A DNA stretch of 64,000 nucleotides, from assembly GCA_902729315.2 (NCBI GenBank), contig LR746276.1, positions 3,392,169 to 3,456,168 of the forward strand. Direction: 5' to 3'. The notes below the pieces were generated by a model that was not told where the DNA came from, made no database searches, and saw only the letters and a list, made by a program, of their open reading frames with translations. Shown piece by piece: positions 39,149 through 53,000 of the stretch; the first letter of the stretch is position 1; the number at the start of each line of letters is the position of its first letter. The stretch comes from Spirodela intermedia. Its lineage: Eukaryota; Streptophyta; Magnoliopsida; Alismatales; Araceae. Made by a program: the position numbers and the translations under genes.

Positions 39149-40170
39149 TCCCGCACCACCCTCCAAATCCTCTATGGATATCTCTGCGCGCTGTGTCTCG
39201 CTCTGCAACTCTTGGGGGGTGGACAGGGTGCACAGAGGAGAGATAAGGAGAAGACCCTGGTCGTGGCTGGGAATACTGCGGTAGATGGCAGGGTCCGAGT
39301 TTTTGTTCCATAAAGCCAGCCAAGTTTTTAATGCATCCGCTTCAATCCCTGCAAGTGATATATTTTTACCGTAATTATCCTTTATTCTACGCTAACAAAG
39401 GGCAAACTATCATCGCATAATTTTATAATTAATATTAGTAGCGAACTTAGTTAGCATGCCATTTTCGAAGATATTCCACTCGTCTAGTATTTGCTCAGTC
39501 GGGGGGATTAAAAGAGTAAGGTTCCGATCCCTATTAGATAATTTCAATAAATAACAGGTCTTGCTCGTACTCGGGGGGGGGGGTTTAAACAAGGATCGAT
39601 TGAGTACCTGAGTACCTTGCGCACTGAATCCTTGGAAGCATAAGAACCATTTGAGGAATGATGCCCACATTTTACCCATCTAATTAATGACAATAATAAT
39701 AAAAATATTTACAACAAGAGGCCCTTTGCGTAAAATGGCGTCTATTGGACTGGATGACAGAGAATGGCATTTTCGCAATATTAAGGAACGTAGAAGGAAT
39801 ATCGCATAATTTTGAGGAGCTTTTTTGTTGTCGAAGGATTTTAGGGTGACGAAAAATCAACGAGTGGAAATTTTAGAAATAGAATGTATTTTCTGATGAA
39901 TAAATTAAAATTTATGGAATGAAGGCTAGTTCTGCTAGGCAAACTTGCTAAATAATCACCATAAACATTTATTAATTAAAATAAATATTGCAGGAACACC
40001 AAATTTGAGACACACGGTGAATAAATCAGTGAATAAAAAATATATTTAAAAATAAAACTTTGTTTTACTTATTTTAGGCGCTCTCTCCTCTACCGGGTGA
40101 GGTGACGCTTGAGGGTAGGTCCAGAAGCTCACCTCAGTCCGTTTTGTTTCGAGGGCCATCTTGGCTTGAA

Positions 40171-40182
40171 TGGGCCGGCCCA
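40171..40182. promoter_or_regulatory. Palindromic site II element TGGGCCGGCCCA
   Basis: Two TGGGCC sites face each other, about 190 bases upstream of the MDN1 ATG. Site II motifs (TGGGCC/T) are bound by TCP factors and are common in promoters of plant ribosomal-protein and ribosome-assembly genes. Confidence 0.65.
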
Positions 40183-40272
40183 CAAAAGTGTGGAGTCCAC
40201 ACCGGCAACGGCGGTTTCTTCAAAACGCCCCCCCCCCGCCACCAAACGGTTAAGTCGCGGCTTCCTTCCTTT

Positions 40273-40287
40273 AAACCCTAAAACCCT
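40273..40287 (+). promoter_or_regulatory. Telo-box (AAACCCTA, with a second AAACCC)
   Basis: AAACCCTAAAACCC lies about 85-95 bases before the MDN1 ATG. The telo-box is a known element of plant translation-machinery genes, usually acting near site II motifs, which is the arrangement here. Confidence 0.7.
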
Positions 40288-40368
40288 GGCCTCCTCCGCC
40301 CTCCTCTACCGAACCCCCCCTCCCCTCCCCCCGGGCAAAAACTGGGTCGTCCTCGCTCGCCGCCGCGA

Positions 40369-43300
40369 ATGTCCGTCGAAAGTAAGGGCAGAGAGATGAC
40401 CAGGCCGCCGTTCTCATTGGACGGGACTTTCAGGTGCGGTGATGCTGTCCGGCGGCTCCTCGCCCGCTGCCCCAGGCTTGCCTCCCACCAGGTAATCGCC
40501 ACCCTCGCCACGGAGGTGGACGATTTAGAACTCAATGGGGATTGCGACGTGGCGGACCGGGTGGCATCCGCACTGGCGGAGCCTTTGCTTCATCCGAGCT
40601 ATACAATACCGGTCGTCGGCTGCTTCCGCCCGTTGTCTAGAAAAATATTGGACAGGGCGGTGGACCAGCTTCAATCTCACTGGAGGAGACTAGTGTCTAA
40701 CTGGGATTGTGGCGGCGGAGACGTGGAGGAGGTTGGAGAGGGGGATGTTGAAATTATCGGTTTTTATGTGACAAGGCGTCGCGGCATCAGGGTGCATGAA
40801 CTTGCGTGCCTTGCCTTTTGTCGGGTGTTGGATTTACAGCCTCTTCTGTTGACGTGGGTCACCCTTCTCCTCCTCGGTCCATCTTCGTCAATTGCTTATC
40901 GTATTTGTCTACTCCTTTATATGATGATAAAGCTCTTAAGACTCCCTTCTTTTTTTTTTTTTTTTGAACGATCTTATGTGTGCTATGTTGCTCCCGGGTC
41001 ATGCTGTTTCTCATCGAAAGGCAGCGGGTTAAAGTTATTCCTTTTTGCTTGCATTATTACGGTGAGAATGAATTTAGTCATTTGGTTCTGGCTGCGCGTA
41101 TGCGGCAGGTTGAGTGCCTGTTTCGTGTCTTTGGTTTTAATTCGGATCTTCCTGGCATTGGAAGTTGGGGTTTCGCGTATTCCACGTATAACTGGAAGCT
41201 TGTAGTTATCTGTTGATTAACTGGCATTATTAAAAATATAAAATCATTTCATGGATTAACTGTCTGTCATTCTTTTTACTTTTGTTATAAGATTTTGCGG
41301 TTAACTTTTTTTTCGTTTTCTTGCTTTCATCATGGTTGCTCATCTCATTTTGATGTTTTGATGTATCACAAAAAATACTCTTTTCTAACTGTAATATGGC
41401 ATCGCCTAATCATTAAACTATGTACGTGCGCCATTCATCTCATGTTAATGTCTTGTTGCTACTGACATCTGAGTGCTATTATCAGACAGAAGATACTATT
41501 TTCCAACTATGTTATGATCCAATCTGTTTAAGCCATGATAAACAGCTGAATCACGTAAAACACTCCTGTTGCTCTGTGCAGATCTGTTTTAAAATATTTT
41601 GGATTTTCGCACCCTCCTTTCGAGAGACTTCGAACAGCTGCTTCTGTTTTACTGCTAATGGAAAAGGTATTTATCTTTAATTTATTATTCTTTCTCGTAC
41701 CATTGTAATATATTGTTCTTCTTGATGTTACCTGTGTGGAACATGGTCATATACTGGTTGTGGTCACTGCTTGACAGCTAATGAAATCCAAAACACAAGT
41801 TTATGTTCTATTAAACCTGTGTTAATGTTGAGCACACAATATGATTTAAACCACTCATTGGTTGGCCCTTGATGTTCTGTATTTGGTTCAATATCCTAGA
41901 CGTATGCTTGAACCTCCCTGGGTCCTAGACCCCCTTAGCAATGACCATTTCAAGACCTCGTCCATCAAGCAAGATTCTTTCCCTTTTCCTTCGTAATGAA
42001 GCCCGCTTTTCGTATTAAATTCCTACATAAGAAGGAAAGTGATGATGGACTAGTTCATATTTCACTCTTCCATATTAATACCTCAGGATAAGTAAGGAAG
42101 AGAGGTAGTCAAACTCTGGGATGATTGGTTGACACAAAAAACATAGGGAACAGAATGATTGGTCATCAAACTCTGTGTGATGTTGCAAATCAGTAAAAAT
42201 TAAACAATCTTGCTATCCTAGGTCTTGTTTTGCTCCTTAGAAACATTTGAGGCGAACGTTTTACCAACATTGGTTTTATTAACGTTGTTTTCATCTGCAT
42301 GATTTGTGGGAGAGTTCATTCTGATACAACATCGGTTTACAGTTTTACTGCTCAATGAATCTAGTTAGAACTTCATATGAAGTATATAGGTACACATGGC
42401 ACCAAAACACAAAAAAATGTGCATGGGTATTTAAAATAAGTTAATATCAAATAACTTATTTATTTTATTGCTTAAGCCTATATTAAACCGACACATTTAA
42501 AGTATTGAATATGATATGTAATAACCTCTTAATCGTTCAACATTGGTACAACATGATTTGGATATGTTAATGGAGCGTCATTCTGATGTCGTTTTCGCCA
42601 AGTGTGATGTTTGTGGAGTGTAATGAGCTCCTCAGACTTGGTCGTTCATTTTCAAGCAACCTTTAGCATTTCAGGTTGTCCTGTTGACGACTTTTTTGAC
42701 TGTAATATTTAAAATGATACACACATAAATATTCATACTTATACGCCGTCTGTGTGGATAATTTTTACTATCGTAATATTTTTCCGTTATTATTTATCTG
42801 ATTTATCTATTTCATTACCGAATAATAAATTTTAAATTTATTTACATAAAAATAGAATAATATTTACCTGATTGGTTCTGCATGTTTTATGTGTTTACAT
42901 ATCTTATTGTTTGTAAAATATCTGTACTTATTCTGTTATTTATATTAGCTCCTAGAAATTTGTCACTAGGTCGCCTTAACTTGTGAAGCAGTTGACTAAT
43001 TCCTTAGTTTCTTTGGTTGCCTTAATAACCATAGGGCCGCTTTGATAACCAGTTAGTTTAACTAGGTTAACCTAGTCTCATCTTTATATTCTAGTGTATC
43101 TGACATTTAGTGTGATAAGACTCTTTCTGTGTCCAAGGTTAACCTTGATTAAATTAGTTTTCAGTAAAGCGACGTAACTGCTGGGCCCCATCATTCTACT
43201 TTTTTGGTCGAACAAAGTAAGCAACTTTATCCAAGTTTATACCTAACTGGGCCCTGCGTGACTTTTTCAGCCATCCGAGGTTATCAAACTAGGATGTCTG

Positions 43301-46300
43301 GTTTATATTAGACGAACTCTGGTATCCCAGCCTCTTCAAGTTTTGGCTATATGTCAGACTGTTATGTGAAAGTCTCGTTAAGATATTTACTCTCATGGGA
43401 GATGGAACACCCCAAACCATGAGAACTAGATGTTGTCTGATTCCTTCATCGACTACAATAGGCTTGGGTGACCTTGGAGTTTACCAAGATAATTCTGTAA
43501 CTCCTTCTCATCCTACACTTTTTTGATATTTGCATTAGTGGATCTTCCCATAAAAATGCTACATTACTATTGAAGTTTTCACAAGTGAAACAAATTAGCT
43601 CCAGACAGTTGGTGTTATCTGGCATATTCTGAACAAATTTATCTCTTGGAGGTTTCATATTCACCGTTCAGTTACAGAGTCGGTCTCTTTCTCGATTTTT
43701 TTCATCATTGTGATTTTTAAGTACATGGTCATTTTCCATGCTATTGAATCTAGCTTTTCAAATGTTTTGGCCTATGCTGGCTTCTACTTTGTGCCTTTTG
43801 CGTCCTTTCGTTACTAATTTGAACAGCTGAGCTAATGATTTCATTTCGAATTGTCTGTGTCTGAGGCTAACGAACTTTTCATGTGGTTTTGCAAATGATC
43901 TTCTTGATTTCAGGATTGCCACCAGTTACTTGATTCAGTTCGTATCTCCTTACGGTTACTTCTGCTGAATCCTGACATAATTTCCAAGATTTGGAATTGG
44001 TATTGTTTCTGGGATCTAGTGCAGATTTCTGCAAATGCTCATATAGGTGCCCCATCGCCGTTGATGAGCAATATAGTAGACTTACGATGGTGTGCAATAA
44101 TTATAGTATCTATTACACTTCAAATGAGTGATAGGGCAACGACGAATTTCGGTATATCAGCTGCTGACGCGTTTCTATGCACTATCCGGTGGGTTTTGCC
44201 ATCAGCTTACTCAAAATTTGCATTTCATCTATCAATTCATGCAAGTTTTGAATTTTTTAATGAAATTTCATTTTATCTTGTGCAGCTGGGATGAATTTTG
44301 CCTGGACACGTCTTTGGAGAAGGCCAGCTTTTACTTCCAAACAGATGAAGCAAGAACCGAAAGGTTTTGTGATGGAATTCTTGGTTCCAATCTGTCTCTC
44401 GAGTCTATTGTTGGTGGTGGAGCCTTCATTAGCCCCCCTCCAAGCTATCATGGTTTTATGCTGACTGGGTGTCAGTCAAAGAAGAGAGCCTCGCAGTACA
44501 CTCCCTTACGTTGTCTATATTCATGATTCCATGTAACTTCCATTGTTTAGATAAACAGTCACTTATATCGACTTTGATTTTATGTTATCCAGTGGTGGGA
44601 GATTGGAGAGGCCATTTGTGCTAACCTCTGCAGTGAAGAAAGGTGTTGAAATGGTTTTAATGGCTCTTGGTCAAAATTGTCCGGTTCTTCTTCATGGTCC
44701 TGCAGGATCTGGAAAGACAGGATTGATCAGAAAGCTGGCAGAAATAAATCAAAACCAAGGTACACTGTTACAGAACTATGAATTCCAAATATATAATAAT
44801 TAGCATTATTGCCTCCAGGTTAAGATGCGCATGAAGGAAATCGATTTTCTCATTAAAAATGTCGATACTTTTGGAACACTATACTAGCATGAACTTATTT
44901 GTGTACATGCTGAATCCAATGAATCAACAGTTCCGATAGTCAATTTATCGCATATCTAGAAATGAAAATAAAAGCCGTCAGTTGTTTAGTACTGTCTGGA
45001 AGTATTTGTAATAATGGTGAAATTTTGTACAACATTACATGACTGTGTGAGATGGTGTGCGAATCTGAAATTACCACTAAGACTTCCATAACTTGTTCTC
45101 CATTACAACTTCCACAACCTGCCAAAATTCCCTATTATGGCTCTCTACGTTTTTGCAATGACACTATATTGGAGATAATACAAGAATTGTTGCTAAGATT
45201 TGATGGTAAGTGTTGAATTCTATTGTGTGGGAAGCCTCTTGTTGGCCATTTTTCATCGATGACAGTATTCCAATAGACAACACTGTTTTGGGGTTGACTC
45301 ACCTGTTCTCTTCTATATCCAGCTTGGCCTTCAGCTCTTTCATCTTTCATGCAAGATTCTTGATTGGAGGTGTTCAATCTCCCTCCTGTCCTTCCATCTG
45401 ATAAAGGATGATCTTGTTATAAACTTTAGATTCTAATGTTCATTTTTCTTGATATTAAGTATGAAACTCCAATGTACTGTATATTTTACATCTCAACAAC
45501 TTGGTTTCGATACATCACAGATGATTTAAAATGAGTCTTCTTTGCCCTGTTGTATCATCTGCTTATTGAGGATTCTGAGAGAAAAATCCTTTCAACTGAT
45601 TGCCCTCAGTGTGAACCAAAGAAGAATAGTTCCTATTTCCCACAGAGCGACTGAAATATCCATCTCGTTTGCTACTAATCAGGGTAGAAATCTATTGCAG
45701 AAATGGAGATCATTACGCATTTCTTTCGTTGTTGTTTGAATCCTATCAAAAGAAAAACCCTATTTATTTATATAATCCTTTCACCCAGGTGCCGGGATTC
45801 TCATATCAGGCTTAACCATTGCAAAATTGTTCCTTGCATTTTTTTTCCATGACTAACTGCCAAACTATTAAGATTATATCAGATTTATTGATGGCGAATC
45901 ACCTGATTGTTGGAGTGTTGATGCTGAACCGCTCCAATCTTCAGAGCTGTTTGTTGAATTATCTGTATCAGATTTCTAAAGAGTGGTCAGTTTGGGAGGG
46001 GGTTGGTCAGGTCGTGGTTCACCATCATTTTCTGACCACACGTTTTTTGTTTTTTGTTTAGTTTGGAATTTTGGGAAGCACGAAATTTGTAATTGTTTGT
46101 GAACGGTTTAAGGAATACGAATGTGATCTCTGATTTAAAAAATATTTGAATTCTAATTCAGTTTGTTGCCCACCAACTAATTGATGTAGATCTCGTGGCT
46201 GGACAAATAAGATTATATCAAAAAATTTCACATTGTGGACTAGGTTATTGTCTCCATAATACTATCCATATTTTGGTGAAAGAACTGTTGTGTTGAATTC

Positions 46301-46996
46301 CGGTTAGCAGTCAGTCCAAATGTTATGAAGCTGATCATGCCCTTGCTGATGTTTACCTTAATTACTAAGAAGGCCATGAACACCATGCATATTTTAATCT
46401 CCTTCCTCTGCTTATCAGTAATAAATGCATTCACTCATTGTGTATTGATCTTGTAATGTTTCGTTTCAGTTTTGTTCATACACATGGATGATCAAATGGA
46501 TTGTAAAATGCTGGTTGGGAGTTATGTCTGTTCAGAACAACCTGGTGAATTCCGGTGGCAACCTGGCTCCCTGACCCAGGTATGCTTTATGATTTTAGAG
46601 GATATTTTAGTAACTTTGATCGGTCTCCTTCCATTATTAATAATTTTATCTTATCTGACAGGCTGTCCTGAATGGATTCTGGGTATTGTTTGAAGACATA
46701 GATAAATCGCCAGCTGAGGTGCAATCCATTTTATTGCCTCTGTTGGAAGGTGCACGGTCATTTGTGACAGTACATGGGGAGGTATTTACCTTCATCTGTG
46801 TGTGGGGGTGCGTAGATGTGCATGCATGCGAGTATGACTGTCTCTATTTGTTCAATCCTCCACGTGGCTGTTTTATTATATACTATGATGCTTGTAGATA
46901 TAATGCTACTTGCAACATCTTGTAACATATTATGCTCTCAAGGCATTGTGTTGTTGTGCCCATGCATTTCTTATTTTGATGTCTCTCTCCCCCCTT

Positions 46997-47039
<43 letters not shown>

Positions 47040-50000
47040 TGTGGAGTGTTTTTTATGAGAAAACGATATATCTGCGACTTCTTTATATATAATAAATTGC
47101 ATATTTTTTACTTGATATCAAACTTTTGCAGGCTGTCAATGTGGCTGAAAGCTTTCGGTTATTTGCCACTATTTCCGGTTCAAAGCCTAGTTTAAATGCT
47201 GAAGGTTCTCCTCTTACTCTCTTTCTTGAAACTCGTTGACTGCAGGTTCATTCTGAGATTTATGTTTTGATGGTACCTTAAGATTTTTTTTTACGAGTCT
47301 TGTTGTTATTTAATTGAATGTTTCATATAGCATATTAATTGATTCTATTCCACTGTCAAGTTTTTGCTTTTACTTGTATCTGAGATGAGATTTAGATCTT
47401 AGGGTTCAAATAATTTTTAAGATACCAATATTATTCTTTCGATAATGCCATTAATTATTACTGGCAGTGCTACCTGGCGTAATTCCTAATCGGCTAAATA
47501 GGTCACTCAAGTTTCGGCATGCGCATGTTGCTAATCATCTAGAGCTCGTATGTTATTTTTTGAAGATGGGAGACACTTTTGCTCTTGTTCAGTTGACAGT
47601 TTTATCCTAATTTATTGGTTGGTCCATCCATTTTGTGGAAAATGCTTTCAGCTAATTCTTGCACAGTATCTTGTTAATCCCATTGCTGTAAATGTGTCTT
47701 TGCACAGTCTCCATTTTAATATGCTCATACCTTTGACTTGTTATGGAAATTACCATTGCAGCGTTATACAAATATTGATGTCCAGATTTTTTTTTGTTGA
47801 CGTGGACTTTTTTTTTATTGTATACCAGGTGGAGGGTCTTTTAGTAGATTATGGAGAAAAGTTATGCTTGGGGCACCAAGCAATGAAGATTTGGCGAGGA
47901 TAATGCATGCATGGTATCCAAGTCTGGATTCTATATCCATAAAACTTACAGGTATGCTATGGTAGATGATGTTGTGGACCAAATGTATTTCGATGAAACA
48001 TCATTTATGGACTTGTCATATCTTGTAGGTACACTAGAGAGTGTAAATTATCTTACTTCTGTGCACTACAGAGCACCACAGCTTGGAGTTTTATCCACTG
48101 GAGTGACAGGCAAATTCTCTACAAGGTGATAATATGCTCAATTTTACTACCTATATTGTTTTTCTCAGCCTTCCGAGCTTACTCTCCTTTTCCTTTGTTA
48201 ATAGGCATCTTCTGAAGTGGTGCAAGAGAATAATTGACTTGGGCATTAATTTCTCTTGTCCTCTGTCAATGTCTTACTGCAAAAAGATTTACCAAGAGGT
48301 CCAGTTTTTTTTTCTGGCTATTATTTTTTCTGTTCTGCTATCTTCATTTCGTATGTCATAGCTTTCATTGTTTTTCTTCAGGCTGTTGATATTTTTGCTT
48401 CCTCGCTTCCCACTGCTGGAGAACGGTTGGCCATAATGAGAGACATAGCAAATATTTGGGGAATATCTCAACATGAAATAGAAACTCTATGCCTGTCAAA
48501 TAAGCCTGTTATTCAGGTTTTTGTTCCCTTGTGTTCATTTATTTATTTGATTTTCGGTTTTAATTATCATTTATGACATTTGGATATGTACAGGACATGA
48601 ATTCGTATCTGCAAGTTGGACGTGTCACATTGCAGCACGCTAAGCCTGGGGTATGTACATGTGAATTTATATTCTCTTATTGAGTTGGAGATGTTAAAAT
48701 TGAAATGATTTTCCCATGCCGTATGTAGAGTTATCAACCCTCGCGACCCTTTGCTAATCTCCGTAGTTCACTACACATCCTTGAGAAGATAGCTTGCTCT
48801 GTCAGGCATAATGAGCCTGTTCTGTTAGTTGGTGAGACTGGAACAGGGAAAACTACACTCGTGCAGAATCTAGCCATGAGACTTGGGCAACCACTCACAG
48901 TACTGGTATAATGCTGTTCTATTTCTATTTTCGATTAATTTTTCTTCTGTGTATATAAATTACATGTGCCTCGTCTGACGGGATTTTTATGCAGAACTTA
49001 AGTCAGCAAAGTGATCCTTCGGATTTGTTAGGAGGCTTTAAGCCTTCTAATACACGCTCGATTTGTATTCCTCTCTATCATGAGTTCCTAGAATTATTCC
49101 GTAGGACCTTTTCTGTGCAGGTATGCCATTATCTTTAGTGCCTAGGTCACTTTGTTTGTCTTGTATTTGCTCGTCTTAACTTTTCTAACTTTTTTTTTTT
49201 TCTGGACATGAGCAGGGGAATGAAGAACTTCTTAGACGGTGCAAATCTTATAGGGACAGGGAGGATTGGAAGAAGCTGCTAAGTGCATTTGTAAAATGCG
49301 TCAAGTCTACTTTAGATATTTTTTCCAAACGTAAAGAAAATTATTGTGGGTCAAAAAGAAAGAGACTTGAAGAGCTTCCAAAGACTTGGGAGTGCTTCTC
49401 CTCAAAACTTGAATCTGCTTATAAACAGATTAGCACTTCTCACATGTCCTTTTCGTTTGTTGAAGGAGCTTTTATTACATCTGTTAAAATGGGACACTGG
49501 ATCTTACTTGATGAAGTGAATCTCGCTCCTCAAGAGACTTTGCAACGAGTTATTGGTGTACTAGATGGCGAAAACGGTACACTTTGTCTCGTGGAGAAGG
49601 GAGATGTTGATTATGTTGTTTGCCATCCTTCCTTTCGCATCTTTTGCTGCATGAATCCTGCTAATGATGCTGGGAAAAGGGATTTACCTCATTCTTTCCG
49701 TAGCAGGTTCACTGAGTACTTTGTTGATGATGTTCTAGATGATTCAGATCTCAGAGTCTTTGTTAATCAATATTTAGACGAAGCTGTCACAAGCAGAGGA
49801 ATATTGGACAGAATTGTCCAATTCTATAAGATGGCGAAGAAATCTGAGGAGAGCCTACAGGACGGTGCTAATCAGAAGCCCCAGTTTAGCTTGAGATCTC
49901 TTGCTCGTGCACTCGAGTATGGCAAAGCATCAGAGAGAAAATTCGGATTGCAGAGAGCACTTTATGATGGTTTTTCTATGTTCTTTGTCACTTCATTGGA

Positions 50001-53000
50001 TGGGCCCAGTGGTAAGATTATGAGCGAGATGATTATCTCTTCCTTGCTAGCAGGATCAATGCCCCATGATGTTCCATTTGAGGCTTATCTGGAAACCTTT
50101 AATCTGAGCGCTTGTGGGGTGGATTATGTTCTTACATCCAGTGTAAAGGATCACTTGAGGAATCTTGCACGAGCTGTTTATGCAAAAAGATATCCTGTTC
50201 TTTTACAGGGTCCTACGTCCAGTGGAAAGACTAGTCTTGTCCGGTTTCTTGCTTCAATAACTGGAAACAAATTTGTACGCATTAATAATCATGAACACAC
50301 TGATCTCCAGGAGTACTTTGGTTCATATATAACCAACTCTTTTGGGAGGCTCGAGTTTCAAGAAGGCGTGTTGGTTGAAGCTGTTCGGAAGGGATACTGG
50401 GTTGTCTTGGATGAGCTTAATCTTGCTCCATCAGATGTTCTGGAAGCGTTGAACCGCTTATTAGATGATAACAGAGAACTCTTTGTTCCTGAACTTCAAG
50501 AAACAGTTGTAGCACACCCTGATTTTATGCTCTTTGCTACTCAGAACCCTCCAACTTTGTATGCTGGGCGTAAAGTGCTATCTCGAGCATTTCGCAATCG
50601 ATTTTTGGAGATCCATGTTGACGAAATTCCAGAAAATGAGCTTGCAGAGATATTGGAGAAGAGATGTAAAATCCCTCTGTCCTATGCTAAGAAGATGGTG
50701 GAAGTAATGAAGGACCTGCAGTTGCATCGACAAAATAGTAAAGTATTTTCTGGGAAGCACGGTTTCATTACTCCAAGGGATTTATTTCGTTGGGCTAATC
50801 GCTTTCAAATGTTTGGAAAGTCTTATATGGATCTGGCCTTGGATGGCTATCATCTTCTTGCTGAACGGTTGCGGGAAGAAAGCGAAAAGGATGTGGTTCA
50901 AGATATTTTGGAGAGACGCCTTCGTGTGAAACTATCAAAGCAGGATTTATACATTAAGGTGATTACCTTTTCTTCAACGTCCTTGTATCTTTTATTTCAA
51001 GATTAAATGCTACTGAGTAACCTGAAAATGAAATAACGAATAGCTTGTCAATCATACACACATAATATGAGTGCCTTCTTATTCGTACTTGTGAATCATA
51101 CACGCCGGAAAGTTTTCTATTCGTACCGGAAGTTGATATAGTATTACACTTCGTTTTTCTTGTCAGAATCTCTTCCAAGCTTCTATTTGGTATTCTGCAT
51201 TTTGTTTGTCATTCAGTACGTTTTAGACGATCTCATTCTAATGAATCATTTGAAAGCCTCTTTCTTTGTCTAAACTTCATTTCATTCTTGATAAAGCAGG
51301 AACCAGGTACGTCTGATTCTATCTGTGAGACTCAAAAGCGTGCAGGACTGCAGAAGACTGGAAAGTGCGCTTTTTAACTCCTTTAAAGGGTATTTGTTTA
51401 TGGCTTGATATATATTCTATACATAACGGGTCCTGGTTCTATCTTCTCTGTCCAGGGTCATAATGACTCAGAGTATGTGGAGGTTGTATTTCCTTGTTGA
51501 GCGATGCTACAAGTTGCGCGAGCCTGTACTTCTTGTTGGTGAAACTGGAGGTGGGAAGACAACAGTGTGTCAGTTGTTGAGTGCTGTTATCAGATCGAGG
51601 TTACACATTTTGAATTGCCATCAGTACACTGAGGCATCAGATTTTATTGGAGTGAGCTGGTGCTACCTTGTTTTTTCAGTTCCACGTTTGTTATTTTGGC
51701 ATATTCACTCTTGACCGCAAAAAGTATGTTTCAGGGATTTCATCCGGTGCGTGATAGATCAAGATTGACTACAGAGTATCATTCTCAAATTGAGAAAGCA
51801 AAAGACCTAAAGTTCTTCTGTCACTATTGTCAAGAAGTTGTATGTTTCTAAGTCTCCACCTGTTATCAAATTAAACTGTTGTCAAATTAAATCTTTGACA
51901 ACACTATTATTTAATTTGTTTACATTTTACTGCAGGAAATATCCTTTGACATAGGGCAGGCTCCTTTAACAATAAGCTGCCTAAAAGGATGTCTAGAAAA
52001 TTTAAAAGATTCGATGCCACATTGTGATATTTCACAAAAAGATGTTGATGATTTTCAGTTAGTTATTGATGCCCTAGTGCAGCTTGAGCTGAATTGGCAG
52101 GCTATATTTCTATGGCAAGATGGACCATTGGTACAAGCTATGAAGAACGGCGATCTTTTCCTTGTGGATGAGATTTCCTTGGCAGATGATAGTGTCCTGG
52201 AACGTCTAAATAGTGTTTTGGAACCAGAAAGGACATTGGTTGGTTTTCCTTTATGTTCTTTGAAATTTTTAATTATGTCTTGATTTGATAGAATCTTATC
52301 ACTGTTGTATTTGTGTTATTGTGGATTATAATCCTCCATTTTTTTAGGGGCACCATGCTTAGCCTTTTTGCACTAGGATTAAGGATAAAATAAAGCTTAT
52401 GCCTGCTATCTTCTAGACAGGAATTCTGGTTACCAAAGTTGTCCATTTGGGATGCAGTTCGAAGTAGTTTGCATTATTTATGTAGGCTTCTGATTTTTTA
52501 TATTTTTGTCATATCTTATTACTTGAAATGGCATGTTTCTTAATCGCAGTTGTGTTATTTTTTTTTTTAATATACTTCTATATACATTTTTATTTCTTGG
52601 AATATCCCCTGTTGCATCATTTACTTTACATCGGAAAGTTATTATGTATTGTGACATATGAGTTGACTGAATGTCACTTGGCAAAGAAAATAGTTCTCCT
52701 TTTTTATTATTAATTAGTTTCGATTTCTTTGTTTCTTTATGTAGTTTTTTGCCTTAATGTTCAGCGACAATACTGATATTTCTCCCTGGTTTAAAAAAAA
52801 TTGCAGTCATTAGCTGAGAAAGGTGGATCTAGTCTTGAGAAGGTTAGCTATTGTCCACCATTTTAGTTGTTTCTACGATTATCATAATTCTGAAAAAACT
52901 ATTCCACTACCCTTTGGATGTTGTTCTCACTTTTCCTGAACAGGTTACTGCGCATCCAGACTTTTTCATTTTTGCTACGATGAATCCTGGCGGAGATTAT

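Larger units (their letters stand above)
39124..40368. promoter_or_regulatory. Divergent promoter region between CLC-e and MDN1
   Basis: CLC-e (minus) and MDN1 (plus) are head-to-head with 1245 bases between start codons, so their promoters share this interval. It holds C/G homopolymer runs (39131-39148, 39573-39583 and near 40227), an AT-rich middle, and site II and telo-box motifs close to MDN1. No other gene is visible. Confidence 0.65.
44593..47204 (+). other. MDN1: MDN1 AAA1 module
   Basis: Walker [10 protein letters not shown] lies at about residues 387-395 (exon 44593-44759). The Walker B region reads [10 protein letters not shown] in exon 46662-46781. EDID in place of the DE(V/L)NLA pattern of modules 2, 3 and 5 suggests weak or no catalysis, as is also the case for AAA1 of the Arabidopsis protein. 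Confidence 0.85.

Noticed and set aside
39124-39159. Upstream ATG for CLC-e at 39159
   Set aside because: Reaching it requires reading through an 18-base G run that gives poly-Gly and whose length is doubtful. The ATG at 39123 is the safer start.
38494-39323. Several plus- and minus-strand frames around the CLC-e first exon
   Set aside because: They are shadow frames of the GC-rich exon. Only the minus frame ending GVSVVVFNNA joins in phase to the CLC core.
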